DNA from: Bacteroidota bacterium
GTDB taxonomy: Bacteria > Bacteroidota > Bacteroidia > Flavobacteriales_F > PHOS-HE28
DNA length: 64,000 bases
Direction: 5' to 3'
Assembly: GCA_023418095.1 (NCBI GenBank)
Contig: JAEZDL010000075.1
Location: 4,679-68,678, forward strand
Both the position numbers and the translations under genes were made by a program. The notes below the pieces were generated by a model. The model searched no databases, was not told the origin of the DNA, and saw only the letters and a program-made list of their open reading frames with translations. Below are positions 46,596 through 55,817 of this stretch, piece after piece (positions within the stretch are counted from its first letter, which is position 1; the number at the start of each line of letters is the position of its first letter).

Positions 46596-47404
46596 GTTGA
46601 AGCGATCAGTTCCTTGAAGATCAACGTGAGTTTCGGTTCGGCCATTTCGGCGACGCGTTGAACGATCTCATGCGTCGTCACTTCGATCTTTCCGGGTACG
46701 CCAAGATCGGTGATCACAGCGATACCGAAACACGGGATCTTCATGTGTCGCGCGGCGATCACTTCAGGAACGGTGCTCATTCCAACGGCATCGCCGCCGA
46801 TCGCGCGTACATAGCGGTATTCCGCAGGCGTTTCCAGCGTTGGTCCGGTAAGTCCCACATACGTTCCGTTGATCACCTTGATGCTGTTCTCCGCCGCGAT
46901 CGCCTTGGCCTTTTCGATCAGCCTGCGATCGTACGGTTCGCTCATGTCAGGAAAACGCGTCCCGAGTTCATCAATGTTGGGCCCGATCAGCGGGTTGGGG
47001 AACAGATTGATGTGATCGGTGATGATCATAAGATCACCCACTTCCATTTCTGGATCCACACCGCCGCATGCGTTGCTGAGGAAAAGCCGCTTGATCCCGA
47101 GCAGTTTCATCACCCGCACCGGCAGCACGACCTCGGCCATGCTGTAGCCTTCGTAATAATGAAAGCGGCCCTGCATGGCCACGACGGGTTTTCCCGCAAG
47201 AAAGCCGAACAACAATTTTCCCGGATGTCCTTCCACCGTGCTTAGCGGGAATTCCGGGATCTGCGCGTATGGGATAGAATACTTCACATCGATCTCTTCC
47301 CCCAACTTGCTAAGGCCGGTGCCGAGAATGATGCCGGTCTCAGGTACGAAGCCGCCGGTGGTCTCCTTCAGATGTTCAGCTATGCGCTGGATCTTTTGCA
47401 ACAT
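46592..47404 (-). CDS. punA: Purine-nucleoside phosphorylase
   Basis: The enzyme cleaves inosine and guanosine with phosphate to release the base. The 270-residue product is the trimeric class I type, with GIILGTGLSKLGEE, HYYEGY (phosphate site), LFLSNACGGVDPEMEVGDLMIITDHINL, and the base-site GDAVGMSTVPEVIAARHMKI. It starts 29 bases inside the end of lpxK and is coupled by ATGA to the next gene. Confidence 0.95.
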   Translation of the reverse strand: MLQKIQRIAEHLKETTGGFVPETGIILGTGLSKLGEEIDVKYSIPYAQIPEFPLSTVEGHPGKLLFGFLAGKPVVAMQGRFHYYEGYSMAEVVLPVRVMKLLGIKRLFLSNACGGVDPEMEVGDLMIITDHINLFPNPLIGPNIDELGTRFPDMSEPYDRRLIEKAKAIAAENSIKVINGTYVGLTGPTLETPAEYRYVRAIGGDAVGMSTVPEVIAARHMKIPCFGIAVITDLGVPGKIEVTTHEIVQRVAEMAEPKLTLIFKELIAST

Positions 47405-48431
47405 GTTCTTTTATCAAGGCTGAGAATCGATCAGGATCGTTCAAGATCACCGCACGCATGCCGATCACCGCGATGGATATGCCGCTCAAATGCCCTGCGG
47501 CGATGTGGGGACGTAATCGAACAGCATCTTTTTCCGTGGTGACCAGCACCTTCCGATCGGGTGCAAATCTACTCCATCGCTCCTGCAGGCGCCGCAGATC
47601 GTGCGGGGTGAAGTAATGGTGATCGCGAAAGGCCACATGTTCGATTCGTGAAGCGAACGAGCGCAAATGTTGCACGAGCGGAGCTGGATCGGCGATCGCG
47701 GTTACCAGCAATACGTTCGGCGTGGTCTGCAGATCGATGGTGCCATCATCCTCGATCCGTTTCGGTGGACCATATTCGATCGCACTGAAGAAAAGTTGCT
47801 GATCCGAGGAGAGATGAAGATCGCTTCTCCATTTCTGGATCTGTTCCTTTGATGGAAGAGCTGGACATTTCGTAACGATCACGACCTGCGCCGCGTTCGA
47901 TCTGGAAGGCAGATCGCGCAAACTCCCGGCGGGCAAAAGTCTGTCCCGGTTCCACGGCCGATCGAATTTGGTGAGCAGTATGTTCAGCGAAGCATCCAGC
48001 TTCCGGTGTTGGAACGCATCATCCAGAACGACCGCTTTCAACTCTGGAACGAGCTGCCGCATCGATCGGATCGCATGAACGCGATCAACCCCGACAAAAA
48101 CGCGCGCCGAAGGAAATTTCAACTTCAATTGAAGCGGCTCGTCACCGGAAATTTCGGGTCTCTCGTTCGGTCTGATCTCACGAAGCGCGATGCCTTTTCG
48201 GCCATAACCGCGGCTAAGCGTGGCGATCGGTGAGGTGGCTTCAAGAATGCGCAACACGAGTTCGACATGCGGGGTCTTACCCGTACCGCCAAGTGCAAGA
48301 TTTCCGACCACGATCGTGGGGATCGGCAATTGCTCGCTTTTCAGAAAGGATCGGTCGTAGAGCCAATGCCTTAACCGCAGCACCGTTGAATAGAGCAACG
48401 CAAAAGGGGCGAGCAGGATCCGGCGAAGCAT
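47376..48431 (-). CDS. lpxK: Tetraacyldisaccharide 4'-kinase
   Basis: LpxK phosphorylates the lipid A disaccharide at the 4' position at the inner membrane. From ATG 48431 the protein has 351 residues: an N-terminal amphipathic or membrane helix (APFALLYSTVLRLRHWLYD), the P-loop GNLALGGTGKTPHVE, then LSRGYGRK, DEPLQL and VVLDDAFQHRKL. Length is typical. The frame is open to 48524, but the extra residues do not match the family. It heads the operon that ends with lpxH and is divergent from the Nif3-like gene. Confidence 0.96.
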   Translation of the reverse strand: MLRRILLAPFALLYSTVLRLRHWLYDRSFLKSEQLPIPTIVVGNLALGGTGKTPHVELVLRILEATSPIATLSRGYGRKGIALREIRPNERPEISGDEPLQLKLKFPSARVFVGVDRVHAIRSMRQLVPELKAVVLDDAFQHRKLDASLNILLTKFDRPWNRDRLLPAGSLRDLPSRSNAAQVVIVTKCPALPSKEQIQKWRSDLHLSSDQQLFFSAIEYGPPKRIEDDGTIDLQTTPNVLLVTAIADPAPLVQHLRSFASRIEHVAFRDHHYFTPHDLRRLQERWSRFAPDRKVLVTTEKDAVRLRPHIAAGHLSGISIAVIGMRAVILNDPDRFSALIKEHVAKDPAHS

Positions 48432-48486
48432 CAGGGCGCGAAGGTGCGAAGATGCAGCGATCGATCTGCCTGCGATCTTTGGCAGC

Positions 48487-49581
48487 ATGAAGATCAAGGA
48501 ACTGATCGCCGCGCTGGAAGCCATTGCTCCGGGTTCATTACAGGAGGATTATGATAATTCAGGTTTGCAGGTGGGCGATCCTGAAATGGAGATCGATTCC
48601 GCACTGGTCTGCCTGGATGTAACGGAGGAAGTGATCCAGGAAGCGGTGGCGAAGCGCGTGAAGCTCGTGATCAGTCATCATCCGCTCATCTTCAGAGGGT
48701 TGAAAAGCCTGAGCGGCGGTGGTTACGTTGAACGCACATTGCTTCTCGCGATCCAGAAAGGCGTGGCGATCTATTCGATCCATACCAACTTGGACAATGT
48801 GATCCACGGGGTGAACGGTGAGATCGCCAACCGGCTGGGCCTGAAGCCGATCGGAGTGCTGGACCCCAAGCCTGATCAGTTAAGGAAGATCGTGGTGTTC
48901 GTTCCGATCGAACATGCTGAAGCCGTTCGCAGTGCGATGTTCGCGGCCGGCGGGGGAGCGATCGGGAAATACGATGAGTGTAGTTTCAACCTGGAAGGGC
49001 AGGGGACTTTCCGGGCGGGAGAAGGCACCGATCCGTTCGTCGGGGAACCTGGAACGCGGCATGCCGAGGCGGAGATCCGGATAGAAATGATCTACCGCAC
49101 GCCGCAGGAAGGAGCGATCCTGGCAGCGATGCGCAACGCCCATCCGTATGAGGAAGTGGCTTGCGACATCTACCTTCTGAAGAATTCCGATCGCCAGATA
49201 GGGGCGGGGATCATTGGCGAATGGGATGAGGCGTTGGGCGAGATCGAACTACTGGATCGATTAAAGGAGGTCTTCAGGCTGAAGGCATTACGACACACAG
49301 CATTCCTCGAAAAGCCCGTGAAGCGCGTGGCGATCTGCGGGGGATCCGGAGCGTTCCTATTAAAAAAGGCGATCGGGGCGAAGGCCGATGCCTACATCAC
49401 CGGCGATGTGAAATACCACGAATTCTTCGATGCGGACCGGCGCTTGTTGCTGGTGGATATCGGCCATTATGGCAGCGAACAATACACAATGAACTTGATC
49501 GAACGGAAAGTACGTGAAAAATTCCCTACATTTGCGATCCGTTTGACGGAAACCGTCACGGACCCCATATATCATTACTGA
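48487..49581 (+). CDS. Nif3-like dinuclear metal centre protein
   Basis: Nif3/YqfO proteins form hexamers with a di-metal site; some bind GTP cyclohydrolase I, but the function is not settled. The 364-residue protein has the N-terminal half with SHHPLIFRGLKSL and IYSIHTNLDNVIHGVN, a central PII-like insertion (about 130-240) and the C-terminal GSGAFLLKKAIGAKADAYITGDVKYHEFF and DIGHYGSEQYT metal-site motifs. Length with the insertion matches the YqfO type. It is 3 bases upstream of the zinc-ribbon gene, so the pair is an operon, as in many Bacteroidota. Confidence 0.93.
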   Translation: MKIKELIAALEAIAPGSLQEDYDNSGLQVGDPEMEIDSALVCLDVTEEVIQEAVAKRVKLVISHHPLIFRGLKSLSGGGYVERTLLLAIQKGVAIYSIHTNLDNVIHGVNGEIANRLGLKPIGVLDPKPDQLRKIVVFVPIEHAEAVRSAMFAAGGGAIGKYDECSFNLEGQGTFRAGEGTDPFVGEPGTRHAEAEIRIEMIYRTPQEGAILAAMRNAHPYEEVACDIYLLKNSDRQIGAGIIGEWDEALGEIELLDRLKEVFRLKALRHTAFLEKPVKRVAICGGSGAFLLKKAIGAKADAYITGDVKYHEFFDADRRLLLVDIGHYGSEQYTMNLIERKVREKFPTFAIRLTETVTDPIYHY

Positions 49582-49584
49582 ACC

Positions 49585-50421
49585 ATGGCGAAGAGCGACG
49601 TGAAGGCGCCGGCGAAAGAAGCCAAGACCAGCAACTCGAACGGCACAGCGCACAAAGCTGGCAATGCCGCCACCAAGGCCGAGATCACCATCGCCGAAAA
49701 GCTCGTCGAACTATTCCGCCTCCAGCACATCGACTCGCAGGTCGACAAGATCAAGGTACAGCGCGGTGAACTGCCGCTCGAAGTGCAGGATCTGGAGGAT
49801 GAGGTGGCAGGTTTGGAAACCCGCCTGAAGAAACTTCAGGACGAACTGCAGGAGATCGAAGATCAGGTGAGCGACAAGCAGAACCTGATCAAGGATGCGA
49901 AGGCCCAGATCAAGAAGTACGAAGGCCAGCAGGCCAAAGTGCGCAACAATCGTGAATACGATTCGCTCACCAAGGAAGTGGAATTCCAGAACCTGGAGAT
50001 CCAACTCGCAGAGAAGCGGATCAAGGAAGCGAAATCCGTGATCGACGGGAAGCGTGCGGTGGTGGAGGAAAGCAGCCGGTTGCTCGAAGAGCGCCGCAAG
50101 GACCTTGAAGTGAAGAAGAAGGAACTGAACGACATCGTTTCGGAGACCGAGAAGGAGGAGGAGGAACTGCAGAAGAAGAGCGATGCGGCCGCCAAGAACA
50201 TCGAGGAAAGGTTGCTGAGCGCTTATCACCGCATCCGCAGCAATGCGCGTAACGGTTTGGCGGTTGTTCCTGTTGAACGCGGAAGTTGCGGAGGTTGCTT
50301 CAACGCGATCCCGCCCCAGCGCCAACTGGATATCGGCAGCCACAAGAAGATCATCGTGTGCGAACACTGCGGCCGCATCCTCGTGGATGATTACGTAGTG
50401 GATCGCGTGAAGAGCGAATGA
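49585..50421 (+). CDS. Coiled-coil protein with C4 zinc ribbon
   Basis: The 278-residue protein has a variable N-terminal 35 residues, a long charged coiled-coil hairpin (about 38-225) and a C-terminal zinc ribbon with Cys235, Cys238, Cys259 and Cys262 (CGGC and CEHC). This is the family that includes Chlamydia CT398 and Helicobacter HP0958, linked to sigma-54 and secretion in those species. Here the function is unknown. It is co-transcribed with the Nif3-like gene and followed by a terminator. Confidence 0.93.
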   Translation: MAKSDVKAPAKEAKTSNSNGTAHKAGNAATKAEITIAEKLVELFRLQHIDSQVDKIKVQRGELPLEVQDLEDEVAGLETRLKKLQDELQEIEDQVSDKQNLIKDAKAQIKKYEGQQAKVRNNREYDSLTKEVEFQNLEIQLAEKRIKEAKSVIDGKRAVVEESSRLLEERRKDLEVKKKELNDIVSETEKEEEELQKKSDAAAKNIEERLLSAYHRIRSNARNGLAVVPVERGSCGGCFNAIPPQRQLDIGSHKKIIVCEHCGRILVDDYVVDRVKSE

Positions 50422-50430
50422 TCCGATCGG

Positions 50431-50468
50431 AAAAAACGAAAGCCTGCGAGAGATCGCGGGCTTTTTTC
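50431..50468 (+). terminator. Rho-independent terminator
   Basis: After AAAAAACGAAA, GCCTGCG (50442-50448) pairs with CGCGGGC (50455-50461), with one G-T pair, and is followed by TTTTTT. On the other strand the A-run gives T-tract-like bases too, so it can also stop leftward transcription past trkA. Confidence 0.88.
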
Positions 50469-50490
50469 ATTTGGATCGGATCGCAGTTCG

Positions 50491-50574
50491 CCACTTCCGA
50501 CTTGTGACTTGTGACTGGTGGCTGGCGACTGGCCACTCGCCGCTCGCCGCTGCCAACCCGCGAACTCGCCGCTT
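50491..50574. repeat. Degenerate heptamer tandem array
   Basis: From 50491 the sequence reads in 7-base steps: CCACTTC, CGACTTG, TGACTTG, TGACTGG, TGGCTGG, CGACTGG, CCACTCG, CCGCTCG, CCGCTGC, CAACCCG, CGAACTC, GCCGCTT, ending at the trkA stop codon. Neighbouring units differ by one or two bases, so the array looks as if copied in steps with drift. It is the same 7-base period as at 9916-9983. Confidence 0.7.
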
Positions 50575-51263
50575 CAATCATTCTCCCCCGTGAACCGCAC
50601 CACTTCGCTCTTGGTTCCGAATAAGACAAGAATATCGCCCTTGGAAGGAACAAAATCAGGGTCCATCACGCCGAGCGCACCGAGCTTTATCGATCGCCTG
50701 CCGAGGAAACTCTTCTCGCTTTCCTTCCGAAGAACTGTGACAAGGCCAAGTTGCCGTTGACGTAATTCGGTGATCTGGCTCAACGGTTTTCCCACGAACT
50801 TGTCCGGCACCACGATCTCCGCTATGATGAACCCGCCCGGCAGTTCGAACTGATCAACGAGCCTACGCAAGTTAAGCTTACGAGCGAGCCCTTCAGCGGC
50901 TTTTTCCTCCGGATGCACGATGTCCGTAACGCCCATGGAATTGAGCACCATCTCATGCAACGGGTTCATCGCACGACTGATCACGCGCCGCACCTTCATG
51001 TTCACCAGGATCGCGGTGGTCATGATGTTCGCGCCTTCATCCTCACCGATCGCCACCACTGCGGCGTCCACATCGTTCAACGGCAAGGTGCCCACGGCCT
51101 GCGGATCGTTGCTTTCCATGCACACGGCATAGGAGACCTTGTTCTTCACGAATTCAACCTGCGACATGTTGTGATCGATCGCGATCACCTCATGACCCAT
51201 TTCCGTGAGCTTCAAGGCCAGGTGCCTCCCGAAATTCCCAAGTCCGAATATGGCGATCTTCAT
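50574..51263 (-). CDS. trkA: Potassium uptake regulatory subunit TrkA/KtrA
   Basis: The 229-residue protein has an N-terminal RCK Rossmann domain (IAIFGLGNFGRHLALKL, GxGxxG) that binds nucleotide and ends near residue 135, followed by a TrkA-C domain (about 140-225). One RCK unit, as in KtrA. It gates the TrkH/KtrB channel whose gene ends 6 bases upstream. Confidence 0.95.
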   Translation of the reverse strand: MKIAIFGLGNFGRHLALKLTEMGHEVIAIDHNMSQVEFVKNKVSYAVCMESNDPQAVGTLPLNDVDAAVVAIGEDEGANIMTTAILVNMKVRRVISRAMNPLHEMVLNSMGVTDIVHPEEKAAEGLARKLNLRRLVDQFELPGGFIIAEIVVPDKFVGKPLSQITELRQRQLGLVTVLRKESEKSFLGRRSIKLGALGVMDPDFVPSKGDILVLFGTKSEVVRFTGEND

Positions 51264-51269
51264 GCCTCT

Positions 51270-53030
51270 CTAATTGATCAGTATGTCCTCCTTCGGGTAC
51301 TTGTATGGCGAGATCCTGATCTGGCGCAGAACGGCGATCAGCAGGTTAAGCGCATGCACCCGGCCCACGAACATCACCACGATCATCACCATGCGGGCGG
51401 GCGGATCGAGCTGCCCGGTTATTCCCATGGAAAGCCCGGTGGTGCTGTAGGCTGAAAAGCATTCGAAAGCGATCGGCAGCAGGTTCATGCCCTGTTGCAG
51501 TGATGCGATCAGTGTGATCGAAAGACCGAGGAAGACCAGTGATAGAACGATCATCGCGAAGGCGCGCCGGATGCTTATGTCGCTGATCTCCCTTCCGGCA
51601 TATTCCACCTGCTGACGGCCTCGCGCAGTAGCGAAGATATTCAACATGGCAATGGCGAGCGTAGTGGTCTTGATGCCGCCAGCGGTACTGCCGGGCGATC
51701 CGCCGATGTACATCAGGAGCAGTGTGATCATGATGGCCGGGATCGAAAGCGTGCCCATGTCCAGCACATTGAAACCGGCGGTTCGCGGGGTCACACCGCT
51801 GAAGAAAGCCGTGCTTAAACGGCCCCACCAGGTATCGTGCTGGGCAAGCTGGCCGTTCCATTCGAAGACGAGCATGGCCACAGTGCCGACGACGATGAGG
51901 ATGAGCGTGGTCTGCAACACCAGCCGTGTGCTAAGGTTGATCACCCTCGGATGGCGCTGGAAAGTGCTGCCGGTGAAATAGTGCTTCGCGCGGCCGATCA
52001 ACGAAAGTTTTATCCAGCGGCTGAAGTTGAAGATGATCCCGAAGCCCAATCCACCGAAGATGAACAGGATCGAGATAACCCACATCAATGGGTAGTTGAA
52101 GCGGAAGGGAAGTTCGTAAAGCCCGAGCGTGTAGTTGGAAAAACCAGCATTGTTGAAGGCCGAGATGGAATGGAAGATCGCGAAGAAGATCCGATCGCCG
52201 AGATCATGGAACATATCCACCGGAACTGTGTAGAAGATGAATATCGCGCCGATCGCTTCCACCGTGATGGTGAACAGGATCACACGTATGATGAAGCTTC
52301 GGGCGTTCACCAGCGAAGTATTGGCGATGTCGCGGATCCGCAGTTGTTCCTCCAAAGAGGTCTGCCCTTTGAAGAAGAACGCGAAAAAGCTCGTGAAGGT
52401 CATCACACCCAGGCCACCCAGTTGAATGAGCACCATCAGCAGACATTGGCCCATGAAGGTGAGATCGTTGCCCACATCGATCACGGTAAGGCCCGAAACG
52501 CAGACCGCTGAGGTGGCCGTGAAAACCGCATCGATCATGGTGATCGGCCGCGTGGTGGTGTTGGGCAGCATGAAGAGCGCCGCGCCGATCCCGATCAATA
52601 CGATGAAGCTCGAAGCGAACAACAATGCGGGATTGAACACCGTGCTGTGCCTTCCGATCTCCAAACGCGAAAGTTCGATGAAGATGAAGAGGAGCAGGAA
52701 GATCAGGTATGGCCAGTGATGCGAAGGATCGAAAAGATGCAGGCCCGAGACCCGTTGGTAGATCAGGAGGAGCGCGGCCAGGAACCAGAACGCTTCGGCC
52801 TTGCGCACCGGCAATTCACGCAGGTTCCGTCGCAATATGCTGCCCAGCGTAACGAAGGCCGCTGCGAGCACCAGCCCGAAGCTCAACTGGTCCAGCAATC
52901 GATCGGTGGCGCGATCCGCGCGGTAGCCGAATTCCAAAAGGAAAAGGAAGATCGCGAGCAGGATCACGATGATCCTGGCCAACCCCACCACCTCCCTGCG
53001 AAGTACCGTGCGAAGAAGCGATCGTTTCAT
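51270..53030 (-). CDS. trkH: Potassium transporter TrkH/KtrB family
   Basis: The 586-residue inner-membrane protein has about 12 membrane helices; the first four (residues 15-115) are extra compared with KtrB. Selectivity-filter-type loops with the key glycines are visible: TSAVCVSGLTVIDVG, ISAFNNAGFSNYTLG, GVTPRTAGFNVLDMG and FSAYSTTGLSMGIT. It forms the K+ pore, with TrkA as the gating ring. The -7 element TAAGTTTG (53068-53075, minus) lies upstream. Confidence 0.95.
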   Translation of the reverse strand: MKRSLLRTVLRREVVGLARIIVILLAIFLFLLEFGYRADRATDRLLDQLSFGLVLAAAFVTLGSILRRNLRELPVRKAEAFWFLAALLLIYQRVSGLHLFDPSHHWPYLIFLLLFIFIELSRLEIGRHSTVFNPALLFASSFIVLIGIGAALFMLPNTTTRPITMIDAVFTATSAVCVSGLTVIDVGNDLTFMGQCLLMVLIQLGGLGVMTFTSFFAFFFKGQTSLEEQLRIRDIANTSLVNARSFIIRVILFTITVEAIGAIFIFYTVPVDMFHDLGDRIFFAIFHSISAFNNAGFSNYTLGLYELPFRFNYPLMWVISILFIFGGLGFGIIFNFSRWIKLSLIGRAKHYFTGSTFQRHPRVINLSTRLVLQTTLILIVVGTVAMLVFEWNGQLAQHDTWWGRLSTAFFSGVTPRTAGFNVLDMGTLSIPAIMITLLLMYIGGSPGSTAGGIKTTTLAIAMLNIFATARGRQQVEYAGREISDISIRRAFAMIVLSLVFLGLSITLIASLQQGMNLLPIAFECFSAYSTTGLSMGITGQLDPPARMVMIVVMFVGRVHALNLLIAVLRQIRISPYKYPKEDILIN

Positions 53031-53067
53031 TTGTGCGCGGCCATCATCACGCGCGGGAAATGGGCAC

Positions 53068-53075
53068 CAAACTTA
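53068..53075 (-). promoter_or_regulatory. Bacteroidota -7 element for trkH-trkA
   Basis: On the minus strand the sequence is TAAGTTTG, matching TAnnTTTG, 37 bases upstream of the trkH ATG. Confidence 0.5.
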
Positions 53076-53110
53076 GTCCGCCATCGCTGCGACAGTGAAA
53101 TTTTTCTGAT

Positions 53111-55735
53111 CTACCGGCCATTCAAGCTGTGTGCGACGATCCTGCCCGCCGTGTTGCGCGTGATCATTTCCGGCACACCATCGAGGTTCAGATCGGAGGT
53201 AACCGGCGGGATCGTGCCTTCCACCGTTGTTCCCCGCATCGCGTTCCCATCCGCATCTATAAGACCTACACGTTGCGCCGATGGCATCAACATGCCGATC
53301 GCGACCGAGCCACCGATCTTGCCCGGCGTGCCCGTTATGGTGATCGGCGAGCCGAAACTCCGGCTGAATACCACCTGTCGATCACGGAACACGGTTAGCG
53401 TATCCGTGCGTACCTGCGCCACTTCATCCTTACCATCACCATCGATGTCGATCACCGTGAACAGGCCATCTTCCTCGGTCGAAAGTTTCTCCACCGCACC
53501 TTCGAAAGTGCCTTTTTGAAGTACATCGGCGGTATCCTTCCAGATGATGTATGACGAAAGGATATCGGTACCCGGCACGATCCGTTGCACCGAAGGCGAA
53601 GCACCGAGTTGAAGTGCAGTACGCTCGCGCACCTTGCCGCGCCGATCGAGGATGTGCAGATCCCCGCTGTTGTCCGCCAGCACCAGATAATCCTTGTTCT
53701 TGATCCGTAGATGGTGCACCGGGCATACCGCGACCGAATTCATCCTGGGGATCTCCCAACCCTTCACCTCAGCGCCATCGGCCCCGTAGTTCAGGATCCT
53801 GCCCTCAACAGTTGGCAGAAGGATCCTGTAATCGCGATCCTTCTCATAATCCATGACCGAAGCGGGCACCGTGGCTTTTTCGGGAAGGCGGATCGGGAAG
53901 TTGCCCACATGTTTCCCGTTGCGATCGATCAGGTAAAGCCGGTCGGCGGTGTTGAACAGGAGTTGAAGCTTGCCGTTCCTGAAGCGATCGATCTGGTGCA
54001 CATCACCCAGGATCGGCCCATCGAGCTTGATGCTCCAGAGCAACCTGCCTGTACTGCCGATCAGGTGGATCGAATTGTTCACATCCTGCACAAGCACCTC
54101 ATTGGTGTTGTTGGTGTGGTTGCGTACGATGAATGGGGCGCGATCCACCAATGTGTCGATCGGGACCTCCCAGAGTACACCGCTCTCTTTTTGCTGTATC
54201 GGTGCATGTTGCACGCCCGCCACGATGTGGAAGAATCCATGCTGGCCGGGCGAGATCTGGACCGAGATCATTCCGATCCGTGACATGAGTTCGCCAAGGC
54301 GTGCTTTTGTCCTTTCGGGAAATTGGAGGCGTTCCCGGATCATATCCTTCGATCGGCCCACATCCACGCGTACCATGCGCCCGAACGAACTGGTGATCTG
54401 CTGTTCCCAGGCAGCGCCCCGCGGTTCCACCGCCAGCGGATCGCCATCGTTCCAGCCATCGATCGAAAGTTTCAACGCGTCGGTACCTGGGGAGAAGATC
54501 ACCATGTCGCCAAGGATCGTCCACCATGCGCTATCGAACGCGGCGAAGCGATCACCGAAGATCCCTTTGAGGCCGTTCCCGGCGGGCAATTGCTGGAGAA
54601 GGTTCCCGCGATATTCCTGCTGAACACACCCGGCCGCGGGATCGCAGAGCGAAGCGATCGAAGTGGTCGCCAGATCGATGTCGCCCGTCTGGAAAATGGC
54701 CCATTCCATTTGGGCACCATGTTCCTCCAAGGCTCGCGCATGGCCGGCCGAACCATCGATCCAGGAAGTGAGCGCCGTAAGCGATCCAGGATCCGCACCA
54801 CTGCCAGGGTACATGTTCGCCGGATCGATCACATGCCAGACCTCCAGTGCGGTGACATGCGCAGGCAGCACGCGATCGATGTTCACGCGGCCCGTACCCT
54901 GGCTGCGCAATGATCGCAGATCCGCATCTTCAGCCGCCGGAGCAAAGAGGCCGCTCAAAAGCAATGCATCTGGTCGCGCGCGCACGTCAAGTGCGGCCCA
55001 GCCGGCAGGCATGCGGGCCGCTTCCATCAGGGGTGGATCGAACCACCGATCGAGCAGTTGAGCCGCATGTTGCACGTTGATCAGCACATGTGCATCTGCA
55101 CCACCGCCCACAGTACCGCGCACCGCAAGGAAAAGACTGTCCTGCAACAGCGCGGAAGGATGGTCCAGTTGATGGAGCACTTCATCCATCGCTTCGGTGG
55201 AAGTGGACATGAGCCAGAGCCGGTCGCGCAAACAGAGGGAGAGCGAAGGAAGCGCGGTATCGGGCTTCACTTTGATGATATCACCCTTGAGCAGACTGTT
55301 CTTCGATGCGGCATCCAGCCCGATCAATTCCGAGAACGCCGATAAGGGGGTCTCCGCTTCGCTCCCTGGCGTTGCGATGAACACCGCGCGGCTGCCTGGA
55401 TCGTCTCCGGGAAGAAGGCATACCAGCATGGAAGCATCGGTTAGCGCGGTTCGAAGCGCGGCATCATCATGCATGCGTTCGACCGTGCGCGCCATCAACC
55501 TGCCGGCCGAAGCGAATGCGGGGATCTGTTCGAAAGCGCTCCAGAGCTGGGATGTGTGCGTGAACCGGTCCCACGTGTTCCATGCATCGGGAATGGAGAT
55601 CACCACCGCGGAATTGTCGGGGATCGCGCGCCATGGATCGGTACGGGAGGAAACATCCTTTCTCCAGTCCCACAGCAGCCAAACCGCCGAAACGGCGATC
55701 GCAAGAAGTAGGAGAACAGTGATGATCCTTCGCAT
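53111..55735 (-). CDS. Large membrane-anchored periplasmic protein of unknown function
   Basis: The 874-residue protein has an N-terminal membrane anchor (RRIITVLLLLAIAVSAVWLLW) and no other clear helix in the membrane. The first 470 residues resemble DUF3352-like proteins (IPDNSAVVISIPD start). The C-terminal 350 residues form a propeller-like region with WSIKLDGPILG, LYLIDRNGKHVGNFP and two EF-hand-like VCBS motifs (DIDGDGKDE, DLNLDGVPE). I cannot assign a function. The -7 element TACTTTTG (55746-55753, minus) lies 10 bases from the ATG, which implies an almost leaderless message. Confidence 0.8.
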   Translation of the reverse strand: MRRIITVLLLLAIAVSAVWLLWDWRKDVSSRTDPWRAIPDNSAVVISIPDAWNTWDRFTHTSQLWSAFEQIPAFASAGRLMARTVERMHDDAALRTALTDASMLVCLLPGDDPGSRAVFIATPGSEAETPLSAFSELIGLDAASKNSLLKGDIIKVKPDTALPSLSLCLRDRLWLMSTSTEAMDEVLHQLDHPSALLQDSLFLAVRGTVGGGADAHVLINVQHAAQLLDRWFDPPLMEAARMPAGWAALDVRARPDALLLSGLFAPAAEDADLRSLRSQGTGRVNIDRVLPAHVTALEVWHVIDPANMYPGSGADPGSLTALTSWIDGSAGHARALEEHGAQMEWAIFQTGDIDLATTSIASLCDPAAGCVQQEYRGNLLQQLPAGNGLKGIFGDRFAAFDSAWWTILGDMVIFSPGTDALKLSIDGWNDGDPLAVEPRGAAWEQQITSSFGRMVRVDVGRSKDMIRERLQFPERTKARLGELMSRIGMISVQISPGQHGFFHIVAGVQHAPIQQKESGVLWEVPIDTLVDRAPFIVRNHTNNTNEVLVQDVNNSIHLIGSTGRLLWSIKLDGPILGDVHQIDRFRNGKLQLLFNTADRLYLIDRNGKHVGNFPIRLPEKATVPASVMDYEKDRDYRILLPTVEGRILNYGADGAEVKGWEIPRMNSVAVCPVHHLRIKNKDYLVLADNSGDLHILDRRGKVRERTALQLGASPSVQRIVPGTDILSSYIIWKDTADVLQKGTFEGAVEKLSTEEDGLFTVIDIDGDGKDEVAQVRTDTLTVFRDRQVVFSRSFGSPITITGTPGKIGGSVAIGMLMPSAQRVGLIDADGNAMRGTTVEGTIPPVTSDLNLDGVPEMITRNTAGRIVAHSLNGR

Positions 55736-55745
55736 GTGCAGCGAT

Positions 55746-55753
55746 CAAAAGTA
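55746..55753 (-). promoter_or_regulatory. Bacteroidota -7 element for the 874-residue protein gene
   Basis: TACTTTTG on the minus strand matches TAnnTTTG. The ATG at 55735 is only 10 bases downstream, so the leader would be a few bases. Confidence 0.45.
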
Positions 55754-55817
55754 TCTGCGATCCTTTGGCCGGTGCGGCATGGCCAACACCCGTTTGCACA
55801 CCAGCGTGTGAACAGGA

